Shown: positions 1 through 7,378, counted from the stretch's first letter. The stretch is DNA of 10,276 nt from an uncultured Acidimicrobiaceae bacterium (GCA_903907185.1 CAIVND010000200.1:1-10276); one strand, 5' to 3'. The notes: generated by a model from the sequence alone, not told the origin. Numbers and translations: made by a program.

Positions 1-843
1 ATTACCACCATCCCGTGTAACTGGCTCCAGTGTCACGAGAACTCTGCTGACCCCTTCCACACCATCTATCTCCACGGTCACTACTTCAAATACGTCCTTG
101 AACGCGACGGTCTCCTTGGCGAGCGCAAGGCAGACGGCGAAGTGCACCGGTCGGCCCGAGAGATCGAACGAGGCATCGGCACCGATCACATCGTCTTTGC
201 CGACGATCCCTACGGTTTCCGAAAGGGCGTGCATTACAGCGTCGAACGCGGTGCGGAAAAAGAGTTCGACATGTGGCACCAGTACAACATCTTCCCGTAT
301 TACTCACGAGGCGCCGGAGGACTGCGCTCCCAGGTCAACATGCGGGTACCAATGGATGACACGCACACCTATCACATCAACTATGCCGTCTTTCATGCTC
401 CAAATGTTGAGGCCCCCGTTCAGGAGTCGGTGCCCTACTTCTATGCCCCGATGGCGGATGAAGACGGCACGCCGATCGTTGACTACGTTCTCGCACAGGA
501 CATGGCTGCCTGGGTCTCACAGGGACCGGTCACTGACCGTACAAAAGAGACGCTCGGCGCGACCGATCTCGCGATCATTGAATTCCGTAGGATCATCGAT
601 GAGCAGATCACCGAGGTTGAAGAGGGTCGCGACCCAATGAATGTCTTTCGCGACCCAGTAGAACTTGGTGAATGCATCAACCTTGAACCGGCGATTGGCT
701 CCAAGATGACCTTTTCGGGTGGTCGCGAGCGATTCCATGAGGGCTACTACCGAGACGATGCCGACCGCTACGGTCCAGCGACCCAACTTGCGGCCGAGCT
801 CTCTCGACAGGCATGGGAGGCCAACTCCTACAACACAAAGTAG
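1..843 (+). CDS. Rieske-type aromatic ring-hydroxylating oxygenase alpha subunit, C-terminal part (5' truncated by window edge)
   Basis: The reading frame is open from base 1 to a TAG at 841-843 and gives 280 residues, so the start and the N-terminal Rieske [2Fe-2S] domain lie outside the window. What remains is the catalytic domain of the phthalate-dioxygenase/VanA-like group. Near its start is NWLQCHENSADPFH followed by a second His, giving the mononuclear iron motif D17-x2-H20-x4-H25. The probable third iron ligand is D167 in the LAQD context, followed by the family-typical stretch DRTKETLGATD at about 179-189. Enzymes of this type use electrons passed from a reductase through the Rieske cluster to hydroxylate or demethylate an aromatic substrate with O2. 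The substrate cannot be told from this fragment. Full-length members are usually somewhat over 400 residues. No reductase or ferredoxin gene follows; the next gene is convergent. The family call is firm, the specificity unknown. Confidence 0.9.
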   Translation: MTTIPCNWLQCHENSADPFHTIYLHGHYFKYVLERDGLLGERKADGEVHRSAREIERGIGTDHIVFADDPYGFRKGVHYSVERGAEKEFDMWHQYNIFPYYSRGAGGLRSQVNMRVPMDDTHTYHINYAVFHAPNVEAPVQESVPYFYAPMADEDGTPIVDYVLAQDMAAWVSQGPVTDRTKETLGATDLAIIEFRRIIDEQITEVEEGRDPMNVFRDPVELGECINLEPAIGSKMTFSGGRERFHEGYYRDDADRYGPATQLAAELSRQAWEANSYNTK

Positions 844-849
844 GAGTTA

Positions 850-880
850 ACGGTCGAGCGCTTCGGCACCTAGCGACCGT
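850..880. terminator. Candidate bidirectional terminator hairpin between convergent genes
   Basis: A 7-bp perfect inverted repeat (ACGGTCG at 850-856, CGACCGT at 874-880) encloses a TTCG tetraloop at 862-865 flanked by a GC/GC clamp. It sits exactly between the stop of the oxygenase (841-843) and the stop of the oppositely oriented dehydrogenase (870-872), so its right arm lies in that gene's last codons. There is no clear T-run on either side, which lowers confidence in intrinsic termination. Confidence 0.4.
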
Positions 881-3776
881 CACTCACCGGAGTTAGCCGT
901 AGTGCATCGCGAAGCACCTCAGCGATGTGCTTCGGCCTCTCATTAGACAGTTCGGTGATCTGAGTACGACACGAGTAGCCGTCTGCGACCACGCAGATTG
1001 ATCCTGTCGGGCCGCTTGTTGTATTAGCAGCATCGATCCGTTGCAGGATCGATCGCTCGGCGATCTTGGTTGAGATCTCATAGTGCCCATCTTCAAAACC
1101 AAAGTTGCCCGCAAGTCCACAGCAGTTTGTCTCAAGATCGATGCCCGCCGGGCTGAGCAAGCCCAGTAACTCGGTCTCGGGCGCATAGCCACTCGTTGCG
1201 CGCTGATGACAGTGCACCTGGACGACATAGCGCTGTCCGTCCGTCAAGAGCGAGAACGGCGACCGCTTGGGATCGTTTAATAGCTTTGCAACATAATCAC
1301 CGAACGAGATCACCCGCTCTGCCATCGCGTGCGCCCGAGGATCATTGGGCAAGAGTTCGGCGAGTTCATCGCGCAACATCGACGCACAGCTTGGCTCTAG
1401 AACAAGAACCGGGGTCGTTGCGGACCCGAGTTCGTCGATCTGATCAAGAGCAGCACTTGCCATCCGCCTTGCTGTCGCTAGTTGCCCAGTCGAGTACCAC
1501 GTAAGACCACAACAGACCATCTTGGTCGGCATGGTGACACGGGCGCCAAGCGCCTCGATCACCTCGATCGCCGCCTCGCCGACCTCCGGTGAGAGATGGT
1601 TGGTAAAGGTGTCCGGCCACAAGATAACCGTTGGTGACTCAGCGCTTCGTTTCATCCGACGCTGGAGCGAACGCGGAGCAAAGCGAGGAAGCGCTCGCTG
1701 TTGGTCGATTCCCGCGAGAAACTTCAACGGTCGCACAAGTGGCGTGGAAAAGACAAGGTTCGCGATACGAGTAAGAGGACCCAGAAGATTGAGAACCAAG
1801 GGCAGATTGCCCAACGCGTAGTGCACCCGAGGCCGAAGTCGTCCCGCATAGTGATGTGAAAGAAACTCCGCCTTATAGGCAGCCATGTCGACACCCACCG
1901 GACAGTCAGAGGCACAGGCCTTACAGGACAGGCAAAGATCGAGCGCCTCGGCAACCTCCTTCGATCGCCAACCGTCCTCGATGAGATCGCCGGCAAACAT
2001 CTCGGTCAGTAGTCGCGCCCGTCCGCGCGTGGAATCTCGCTCGTTACGGGTGACTTGGAAGCTCGGACACATCGCACCGCCATCGAGACGTCGGCATTTT
2101 CCGACACCGACGCAACGCCGTGCACTTCGTTCAAGATCACCGTGATCGTGTTCGAGCGCAAGATGGGCTCTCTTGTCCATAATGCGAACCGGCTGTCGGA
2201 TCCGGAGATCTTCATCGATCCGTCGCGGTTCCACGATGCAGCCCGGGTTCATCTTGTGCTGAGGATCGAAGATCTCTTTGAAGGCGCTGAAGGCATCGAG
2301 AATCACGGGCGGATACATCTTGTAGAGAAGTTCGCTACGCGCCTGTCCATCTCCATGTTCACCAGAGAGCGACCCACCAAGAGAGACGACGAGGTCGGCG
2401 ACCGCTTCGATGAACTCTCGAAAGTTGCGACGGCCATCTTCACTTAAGAAATCAAAGTCGATGCGGACGTGCATACAGCCCTCGCCATAGTGACCGAACA
2501 TCATGCCCTGTCGGCCAAACTGTGCCATCAATGCGTCGAAGGATCGTAGATAGGAACCGAGCTGTTCCGGCGGAACTGCGGCATCCTCCCAACCTGGCCA
2601 CGCCTCGGAGCCGTCAGGAAGTCGGGTGGCAAGCCCTGCGCCATCCTCGCGAAGCCGCCACACCCCCCGCTGATCGGCCAAGGCATCGACGATCACCGAG
2701 GTCGCATTTGCACTAAACGCAGTCGAGATCTCACTTGCACGCTCGTGCGCTGCCTCGACCGTGTCGCCGCCGATCTCGAGCAGTAACCAACCGTCGCCAT
2801 CGGGGAGCAGAGCCGCTCCCGCCCCATTCTCATTTGATCCGCGCGCGAGGCCGACAAGACGGCCATCGAGACCCTCGATCGTAAGCGGCTCATATGTCAA
2901 CAGTTCGGGCACCGCATCGGCCGCAACGTAATGATCAGCAAATCCAAAGATCAACAGCACTCTCGCCGCAGGTGGACGAACCAGACGGAGCGTTGCCTCG
3001 AGGAGCGCGACACAGGTCCCCTCCGTACCGACCAGAGCACGCGCAAGGTACCCACCGTTTTCCGGGAGAAGATGCTGCAGACCGTAGCCGGAGATGCGAC
3101 GGCTCATTGGGGGGCCCATCTGCGTACGGATTGCCTCCGAGTATCGTTCCAAAAATTCGTCGAATGCGACAGAGAGACGCTGCGCGGTTGGAGATGGATC
3201 GACTCGAAGCGCATCGAGCGTTGAGAGCGTTATGACCTCACCTGCATAGGTTGCAACGCGCAGGGCGATGACATTGTCATCGGTCTTTCCCCAACGCATA
3301 GAGTGCGCCCCACAGGCGTTGTTTCCAATCATCCCGCCAATGGTGCAACGATCGTGCGTAGAGGGATCTGGACCGATGCGAAGACCATGCACCAGTGCTG
3401 CCTCCTGCACCTTGTCGAGTACCGTTCCGGGCTGCACCTTGACCGAAGAGAGGGTTTTGTCGACCTCAACGATCTGATCGAGATGGCGCGAATAATCGAT
3501 GACCAGACCCGAACCGACGGCTTGACCTCCCGTCGAGGTACCTCCACCGCGTTGAATGATGGAGACTCCATGGCGCCGCGCAATTTCGAGAGCTGCTAGG
3601 ACATCTCGTTCATCGAGCGGAAAGACAACTCCAAGTGGAGCAATGCGATAGTTCGACGCATCAGAGGCAAAGAGTGCCCTTGCTGAGTTTGAGTGGTCGA
3701 CCTCTCCGCGAATGGCACGGTCAAGCTCGTCAAAGAGTGTCGTCTCAAGTAGCACTTTGTCACGGACCGCTGGCAA
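870..3776 (-). CDS. FAD-binding and (4Fe-4S)-binding oxidoreductase, YdiJ / GlcD-GlpC fusion type (probable D-2-hydroxyacid dehydrogenase)
   Basis: This 968-residue protein fuses three modules. Residues about 46-267 form a PCMH-type FAD-binding domain with QRGGGTSTGGQ (75-85) and GPDPSTHDRCTIGGMIGNN (135-153). Residues about 270-515 form an FAD-oxidase C-terminal domain with GHYGEGCMHVR (428-438) and SGEHGDGQARSE (471-482). The rest is a ferredoxin/GlpC-like part: a first cysteine set C555, C561, C570-Pro, a canonical CxxCxxCxxxCP cluster at C615, C618, C621, C625, and two CCG-type half-domains (CCG at 755 and 885, HCHQR at 855). The family oxidises D-2-hydroxyacids; E. coli YdiJ acts on D-2-hydroxyglutarate. 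Electrons would pass from FAD through Fe-S clusters to a membrane or soluble acceptor. Substrate is inferred only. The TTG start at 3774-3776 is chosen because an in-frame TGA lies six codons upstream and homology begins near residue 15; a GTG at residue 8 is the alternative. No good ribosome site is visible, so translational coupling to the riboflavin kinase 19 bp upstream is likely. Confidence 0.9.
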   Translation of the reverse strand: MPAVRDKVLLETTLFDELDRAIRGEVDHSNSARALFASDASNYRIAPLGVVFPLDERDVLAALEIARRHGVSIIQRGGGTSTGGQAVGSGLVIDYSRHLDQIVEVDKTLSSVKVQPGTVLDKVQEAALVHGLRIGPDPSTHDRCTIGGMIGNNACGAHSMRWGKTDDNVIALRVATYAGEVITLSTLDALRVDPSPTAQRLSVAFDEFLERYSEAIRTQMGPPMSRRISGYGLQHLLPENGGYLARALVGTEGTCVALLEATLRLVRPPAARVLLIFGFADHYVAADAVPELLTYEPLTIEGLDGRLVGLARGSNENGAGAALLPDGDGWLLLEIGGDTVEAAHERASEISTAFSANATSVIVDALADQRGVWRLREDGAGLATRLPDGSEAWPGWEDAAVPPEQLGSYLRSFDALMAQFGRQGMMFGHYGEGCMHVRIDFDFLSEDGRRNFREFIEAVADLVVSLGGSLSGEHGDGQARSELLYKMYPPVILDAFSAFKEIFDPQHKMNPGCIVEPRRIDEDLRIRQPVRIMDKRAHLALEHDHGDLERSARRCVGVGKCRRLDGGAMCPSFQVTRNERDSTRGRARLLTEMFAGDLIEDGWRSKEVAEALDLCLSCKACASDCPVGVDMAAYKAEFLSHHYAGRLRPRVHYALGNLPLVLNLLGPLTRIANLVFSTPLVRPLKFLAGIDQQRALPRFAPRSLQRRMKRSAESPTVILWPDTFTNHLSPEVGEAAIEVIEALGARVTMPTKMVCCGLTWYSTGQLATARRMASAALDQIDELGSATTPVLVLEPSCASMLRDELAELLPNDPRAHAMAERVISFGDYVAKLLNDPKRSPFSLLTDGQRYVVQVHCHQRATSGYAPETELLGLLSPAGIDLETNCCGLAGNFGFEDGHYEISTKIAERSILQRIDAANTTSGPTGSICVVADGYSCRTQITELSNERPKHIAEVLRDALRLTPVSDGR

Positions 3777-3795
3777 AGAAGATGCGACCGATCAG

Positions 3796-4182
3796 CTAGC
3801 GGACACGAGGAAGGCAAACATGGTCTCGCACGGTCTCGACATCACGTTGAATCTGGATCATTAGTTCATCGACGGACTCGAATCGCTCCTGTTCGCGAAC
3901 CAGTTCAACGATCTCGACGATGATGTGCTCGCCATAGAGGTCACCGTCGAAATCGAGCAGGTGAGCTTCGACGAGACACATCCCATCATCGGCATAAAAC
4001 GTCGGGCGGCGCCCGATCGAGATCGCCGAAAGATAGATGGTTCCATCGGCGCGCGTCACGTAGCCCGCGTACACGCCCTCAGGAGGCAACGTCTCGTCAG
4101 TCAGCACATTCGCAGTTGGAAACCCAAGTTCGCGGCCACGGTGGTCTCCAGAGACCACCGTTCCCTCAACGAGACTCTTCAT
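3796..4182 (-). CDS. Stand-alone riboflavin kinase (flavokinase domain of RibF without the FAD synthetase domain)
   Basis: From ATG 4180-4182 this gives 128 residues. They match only the C-terminal riboflavin kinase domain of bacterial RibF: SGDHRGRELGFPTANV carries the PTAN motif that binds Mg-ATP, PPEGVYAGYV and ISIGRRPTF follow, and VEAHLLDFDGDLYGE contains the Glu expected to act as catalytic base. The product should phosphorylate riboflavin to FMN in the cytoplasm. Bacterial RibF is normally bifunctional, with about 180 more N-terminal residues for FMN adenylylation. No remnant of that domain is visible upstream, so this looks like a true single-domain protein and not a broken gene. An upstream in-frame ATG (4201-4203) and TTG (4228-4230) exist; I prefer 4182 because the family N terminus starts just there and GGGAA lies nine bases upstream. 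The flavoenzyme gene follows after 19 bp, consistent with one operon supplying its own flavin. Confidence 0.85.
   Translation of the reverse strand: MKSLVEGTVVSGDHRGRELGFPTANVLTDETLPPEGVYAGYVTRADGTIYLSAISIGRRPTFYADDGMCLVEAHLLDFDGDLYGEHIIVEIVELVREQERFESVDELMIQIQRDVETVRDHVCLPRVR
4138..4161. repeat. Perfect 24-bp hyphenated palindrome inside the riboflavin kinase gene
   Basis: The left arm ACGGTGGTCTC (4138-4148) and right arm GAGACCACCGT (4151-4161) are perfect reverse complements separated by two bases. It lies a few codons inside the riboflavin kinase gene (residues TVVSGDHR, just before the PTAN motif). It could be an operator near a promoter or an mRNA hairpin that affects translation. Coding constraint alone does not require this symmetry, but chance cannot be excluded. 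Confidence 0.6.
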
Positions 4183-4216
4183 GATCGAATGTTCCCGGTC
4201 CATGGCGCATCGTGTG

Positions 4217-4225
4217 ACCATAGCA
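4217..4225 (-). promoter_or_regulatory. Candidate extended -10 promoter element for the riboflavin kinase/dehydrogenase unit
   Basis: Read on the minus strand this is TGCTATGGT, an extended -10 (TGn) followed by TATGGT, which fits the TANNNT pattern of actinobacterial sigma-A promoters. Transcription would begin near 4210, giving a short leader of about 28 bases to the preferred ATG at 4182. No convincing -35 box is seen. Confidence 0.3.
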
Positions 4226-4300
4226 AGCAATCATTCACGAGGTGAGTGCGACATGAGGACCTCGCCGTTGAACGACAGTAACTCGCGATGAGTGAGCGAA

Positions 4301-4346
4301 AGGTCGTACCTGGTGACCGAATCTCGGGATGCCGAGGTAACGACCT
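4301..4346. promoter_or_regulatory. Paired AGGT-n-ACCT inverted repeats in the divergent gap, candidate operators
   Basis: The 257-bp gap between the divergent riboflavin kinase and exporter genes holds two similar short palindromes, AGGTCGTACCT (4301-4311) and AGGTAACGACCT (4335-4346), with GGTGACC directly beside the first. Their centres are about 35 bp apart, roughly three helical turns. A TAATAT -10-like box follows at 4362-4367 without a good -35. The arms are only four bases, so this is weak evidence for a regulator binding site upstream of the exporter. Confidence 0.25.
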
Positions 4347-4430
4347 AGGCAACACCACGGGTAATATATCCACCGACGAGTGTTCTCCCCGAACCTTTCT
4401 CTTTGCCCAAGCCACCCCTCGTAACCTGCC

Positions 4431-4435
4431 GGAGG
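4431..4435 (+). promoter_or_regulatory. Ribosome binding site of the DHA2 exporter
   Basis: GGAGG lies four bases ahead of the ATG at 4440-4442. It is the strongest Shine-Dalgarno match in the window and fixes the exporter start. Confidence 0.75.
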
Positions 4436-4439
4436 ATCG

Positions 4440-5954
4440 ATGACCGATACAGACGCGCTGCACGGAGATACCTCTGAGCCAGATCCAAAGCGCTGGTGGG
4501 CCCTTGCAGTCATCGCCGTCGCTCAGCTCATGGTGGTGCTCGACGCCACCGTCGTGAACATCGCCCTGCCCTCTGCTCAACGGGCACTTCACATCTCGAC
4601 CATTAACCGCCAGTGGGTCATTACTGCCTACACGCTTGCGTTTGGCGGTCTTCTCCTTCTTGGTGGTCGCATTGCAGACTTTGCCGGCCGTAAGCGTATT
4701 TTCATTATCGGTCTCCTCGGATTCGCCTTTGCCTCAGCCCTTGGTGGACTCGCGCAGAATCAAGGAATGCTCTATGCAGCCCGTGCGCTCCAGGGCAGCT
4801 TTGGAGCACTCATGGCTCCATCTGCTCTCTCGCTGTTGACCGTGACCTTTTCGGAGGCACATGAACGCGCCAAGGCGTTCGCTGTCTACGGCGCAATCGC
4901 AGGTGGTGGTTCAGCTATTGGCCTCATCATGGGAGGTGTGCTCACCCAATATGCGACATGGCGCTGGTGTCTCTTAGTCAATGTCCCGATCGGAATCGTC
5001 GCGGCCGTGGCTGCTGGCCCGATCGTGCGAGAGAGCAGAGCACATGGTGATACCCACTACGACCTCCCTGGTGTCTTTACGGCGACACTTGGCCTCGTCG
5101 CACTCGTCTATGGATTCACCAAGGCCGATCAAGATGGATGGTCATCGACGACCACGATTGGACTGATTGTGGTCGCTGTTGTTCTTCTCGCGTCCTTCAT
5201 CACGATTGAGCTAAAAACGAAGCATCCTCTCCTTCCGATGCGAATCTTTGAGGACCGAAATCGCGGTGGATCCTTTCTTGGATCATTTATGGCTGGCGTT
5301 GGTCTGTTCGGGATGTTTCTGTTCCTCACTTACTACCTCCAGGGAACTCTCCACTACAGTGCGCTCAAGTGCGGAATTGCCTATCTCCCTTTCTCTGCAG
5401 GAGTGATCTCTGCAGCCGGTCTCGCAAGCAAATGGCTTCCAAAATATGGCCCAAGGCCCCTCATGGGAACTGGATTCCTCTCCTGCGCAATTGGCATGGC
5501 CTGGCTTACCAGGATCGGTATTCACACCTCATACTGGATCCACGTCATGCCCGCCCAGCTCATCATCAGCATCGGTCTTGGCTTCGCCTTTGTCTCGCTG
5601 TCAAGCACTGCACTGATCGGCGTCGGCAACCACGATGCCGGTGTCGCGAGTGCAATGGTCAACACAACCCAACAGGTCGGTGGATCACTTGGTACGGCGC
5701 TACTCAACACCTTTGCTGCATCGGCTACCGCTAGCTTTTTGACGCTGCACCATGCGACGCACCATGCCACGGGAACAATTGGCCAACAGGCCTTGATCAC
5801 CGGTTACCACCGCGTGTTTACGCTCTGTTCCTTTGCTCTTCTTTTGGCATCGATTGCGTGTTTCTCGTTGGTTCAGAGCAAAAAGAACCATGCAGTGAGT
5901 GCGGCCCTCGCTCAACAGTCAAGCCCCCTGGTGATCGGCGACCTTCCCGCGTAG
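4440..5954 (+). CDS. MFS transporter, DHA2 family (EmrB/QacA-type, 14-helix drug:H+ antiporter)
   Basis: The 504-residue protein is strongly hydrophobic, with length and motifs of the 14-helix DHA2 family. Motif D1 is LDATVVNIALP at 34-44 in helix 1, motif A is GGRIADFAGRKR at 75-86 between helices 2 and 3, and the antiporter motif C region is GAIAGGGSAIGLIMGG at 151-166, followed by TWRWCLLVNVPIG. These proteins sit in the cytoplasmic membrane and export hydrophobic or cationic compounds in exchange for protons; the substrate cannot be read from sequence. ATG at 4440 is supported by GGAGG just upstream. A short tandem HHATHHAT repeat (residues 437-444) lies in the loop before the last helix. 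The gene appears monocistronic: it diverges from the riboflavin kinase and converges on the next membrane protein. No adjacent TetR or MarR gene is present in the window. Confidence 0.92.
   Translation: MTDTDALHGDTSEPDPKRWWALAVIAVAQLMVVLDATVVNIALPSAQRALHISTINRQWVITAYTLAFGGLLLLGGRIADFAGRKRIFIIGLLGFAFASALGGLAQNQGMLYAARALQGSFGALMAPSALSLLTVTFSEAHERAKAFAVYGAIAGGGSAIGLIMGGVLTQYATWRWCLLVNVPIGIVAAVAAGPIVRESRAHGDTHYDLPGVFTATLGLVALVYGFTKADQDGWSSTTTIGLIVVAVVLLASFITIELKTKHPLLPMRIFEDRNRGGSFLGSFMAGVGLFGMFLFLTYYLQGTLHYSALKCGIAYLPFSAGVISAAGLASKWLPKYGPRPLMGTGFLSCAIGMAWLTRIGIHTSYWIHVMPAQLIISIGLGFAFVSLSSTALIGVGNHDAGVASAMVNTTQQVGGSLGTALLNTFAASATASFLTLHHATHHATGTIGQQALITGYHRVFTLCSFALLLASIACFSLVQSKKNHAVSAALAQQSSPLVIGDLPA
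5748..5771 (+). repeat. Tandem 12-bp duplication in the exporter gene encoding HHAT twice
   Basis: CACCATGCGACG (5748-5759) is followed directly by CACCATGCCACG (5760-5771), differing at one base. It encodes HHATHHAT in the loop between the last two predicted helices of the exporter. It is probably a recent in-frame duplication in a tolerant loop. Confidence 0.6.
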
Positions 5955-5986
5955 GCCCAAGGTCTCGGTCAAGTATCGAGTTGGCC
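5954..5986. terminator. Weak imperfect hairpin between convergent genes
   Basis: GGCC (5954-5957) can pair with GGCC (5983-5986), AA with TT, and CTCG (5964-5967) with CGAG (5977-5980), with bulges on the left side. It spans the 36-bp gap between the exporter stop and the stop of the convergent membrane protein. There is no T-run, so terminator function is uncertain. Confidence 0.2.
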
Positions 5987-5990
5987 GCGA

Positions 5991-6701
5991 CTAGTGCAGG
6001 ATGTTGACTGCGCGCGAGATGACCACGGCCACGGTCAAGAACGAGGCAAACGATTGGATCATCATCAAGAACTTCGCCCATGAGGTAAGCGGCATGGTGT
6101 CAGTTGGACTGAATGCCGTTGCATTGGTGAACGAGGTGTAGAGGTAATCGAAGAATCCTGGTGCCCACTCCCCCTTGTTCGTTCCAATCGCGGTCATCTG
6201 CGGGAAGAGGAAATCCGGGCATCGATGATTTTGGCTCAGCCGGGCACCTGGCCCTCCACGATCGAGCTCCCAATACCAAAGGCCAAAGACCAAAACGTTG
6301 GTCACCCAGATTGGCAGAGAGGCCTCGATAAGTTGTCGTCCGTTGCTCGGAGTGCTGTTGTACGCGAGCAGCGCATGGATCAGTTCGCCAAGCGAGACGA
6401 CGTTCGCGACGTTGACGATTGCGATGAGGACGATCGCAGCGATGCGAAAGTGCCGTGCCTCATCGGCGTTGCGACGTGGGTTTGCGATCAAGAGCGAGAG
6501 GGCAAGCGCCATCTCCAGAGCGGGGACGAGCCAACGCGGCCCGAGATCGGTGATCAGCCGATCAGGCAGCGTCACCTGCAAGATGGCGGCAGCACTAATC
6601 GCGATCGTTGCGGGAAGCCGGTGCGCTCCCGTCGTGACAAACCCCCACTCAGCTTGATGTTCAATAGAAAGCTGTGGTGGAAAATCTTCAATTCCGCTCA
6701 T
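5991..6701 (-). CDS. Integral membrane protein with pore-loop-like C terminus (uncharacterised, ion-channel-like)
   Basis: The 236-residue product starts with about 27 polar residues and then shows hydrophobic segments near 29-45, 58-74, 86-112, 127-144 and 207-230. After helix four comes the motif WYWELDRGGP (142-151). Ahead of the last helix is FFDYLYTSFTNATAFSPTDT (183-202), shaped like the pore helix and selectivity loop of two-helix potassium channels (S/T-rich helix then a short loop ending in Asp), but with FSPTD where TVGYGD would be expected. The final helix runs into conserved-looking ISRAVNIL. This arrangement resembles small DUF1345/ion-channel-like membrane proteins; I cannot assign a substrate. 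ATG at 6699-6701 is the only sensible start, although its ribosome site is poor. The gene converges on the exporter and follows the zinc protein with a 113-bp gap, so it probably has its own promoter. Confidence 0.75.
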   Translation of the reverse strand: MSGIEDFPPQLSIEHQAEWGFVTTGAHRLPATIAISAAAILQVTLPDRLITDLGPRWLVPALEMALALSLLIANPRRNADEARHFRIAAIVLIAIVNVANVVSLGELIHALLAYNSTPSNGRQLIEASLPIWVTNVLVFGLWYWELDRGGPGARLSQNHRCPDFLFPQMTAIGTNKGEWAPGFFDYLYTSFTNATAFSPTDTMPLTSWAKFLMMIQSFASFLTVAVVISRAVNILH

Positions 6702-6814
6702 CAGTGGCTGCCTATACCAGCGAAGAGTCCACGACCGAGAAAGACCAACATGTCACTTAGGTTACCGACTCTGCACTGAGAGAGCTGGAGGGCAATCAAC
6801 GAATCTGACAACGA
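6702..6814. other. 113-bp intergenic gap upstream of the membrane protein gene
   Basis: This gap between two minus-strand genes has no ORF. On the minus strand a TATAGG -10-like box lies about 10 bases before the ATG, too close for a normal leader, and no matching -35 is obvious. I see no convincing terminator after the zinc protein stop. Confidence 0.4.
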
Positions 6815-7378
6815 TCAGTGATCTCCGAGGTTCATGCCAACACCGTGCAGCACCAGCCCCTCACTTGGAAGCGCCCAACTCACCGGCATGGCGAGTTGGG
6901 TAGCGACTTCATCGAGTAGCCACCACCGGGCTCCGGCACACTCCTCACACATGCTGGTGAGAGCGGGATCGGGGAAGACCTCACCACGGCCATCTCGCAC
7001 AGCTGGCTCGCCGAGAACGGTCGCCGTCTGACCACAGCGATAACAGTGTGGCAGCAAGAGGAGACGAAGTGCCCGTTGGTACTGTGCACGGATGTCATCT
7101 CGGCCGACCTTGGTTCGGCCACTGAGTTCGACCTCGAGTAGATGAGAGAAGGGATAGTGGGCGTACAGCACGAGTGACTCCGATTTCGCCTTAGCGAAAA
7201 AGCCACAGGCACAGTTCGCTACTGGAGGATGGTGCTGTTCATGTTTGAAGCACCGCGCCTCATCGTCAACGTCGACAATGACGCCGACCGTTCCTGATCT
7301 GAGCGAAAGCTGATCGTCGTGAACCACAACTTCGACGAGCTTCCAGCCAAAGAGAAAGGGTGTAACGACCTCAGCCAC
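6815..7378 (-). CDS. Cysteine-rich probable zinc-binding protein, function unknown
   Basis: From GTG 7376-7378 this gives 187 residues. Two putative metal sites are visible. The first is C43 with several His residues followed by NCACGFFA (C56, C58), a pattern seen in actinobacterial hypothetical proteins that begin with a GW..W-like strand. The second is a zinc ribbon, CYRC (112, 115) and CEEC (144, 147) spaced by 28 residues. No catalytic motif, signal peptide or membrane helix is evident, so a cytosolic structural or nucleic-acid/protein-binding role is only a guess. The start is uncertain: the frame is open to a TTG at 7424-7426 (203 residues), but the GTG has a purine-rich GGAAAGAG stretch upstream and overlaps the end of the small ORF by eight bases, typical of translational coupling. 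The stop is TGA at 6815-6817. Confidence 0.7.
   Translation of the reverse strand: MAEVVTPFLFGWKLVEVVVHDDQLSLRSGTVGVIVDVDDEARCFKHEQHHPPVANCACGFFAKAKSESLVLYAHYPFSHLLEVELSGRTKVGRDDIRAQYQRALRLLLLPHCYRCGQTATVLGEPAVRDGRGEVFPDPALTSMCEECAGARWWLLDEVATQLAMPVSWALPSEGLVLHGVGMNLGDH

Noticed and set aside
98..640. 180-residue plus-strand frame overlapping the oxygenase
   Set aside because: It is out of frame with the clear Rieske oxygenase catalytic domain, is Ser/Thr/Arg-rich and low in recognisable motifs, as expected of a shadow frame.
2055..2447. 130-residue plus-strand frame inside the dehydrogenase gene
   Set aside because: Fully antisense to well-conserved FAD-oxidase and Fe-S motifs, with no ribosome site or recognisable domain.
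3796..4230. Riboflavin kinase as a truncated ribF pseudogene
   Set aside because: All kinase motifs are intact, the frame has a sensible start, and no remnant of the FAD synthetase domain is seen upstream.
4183..4439. FMN riboswitch upstream of the riboflavin kinase
   Set aside because: I looked for the conserved RFN-element segments on the minus strand and found none; the inferred leader is also too short to hold one.
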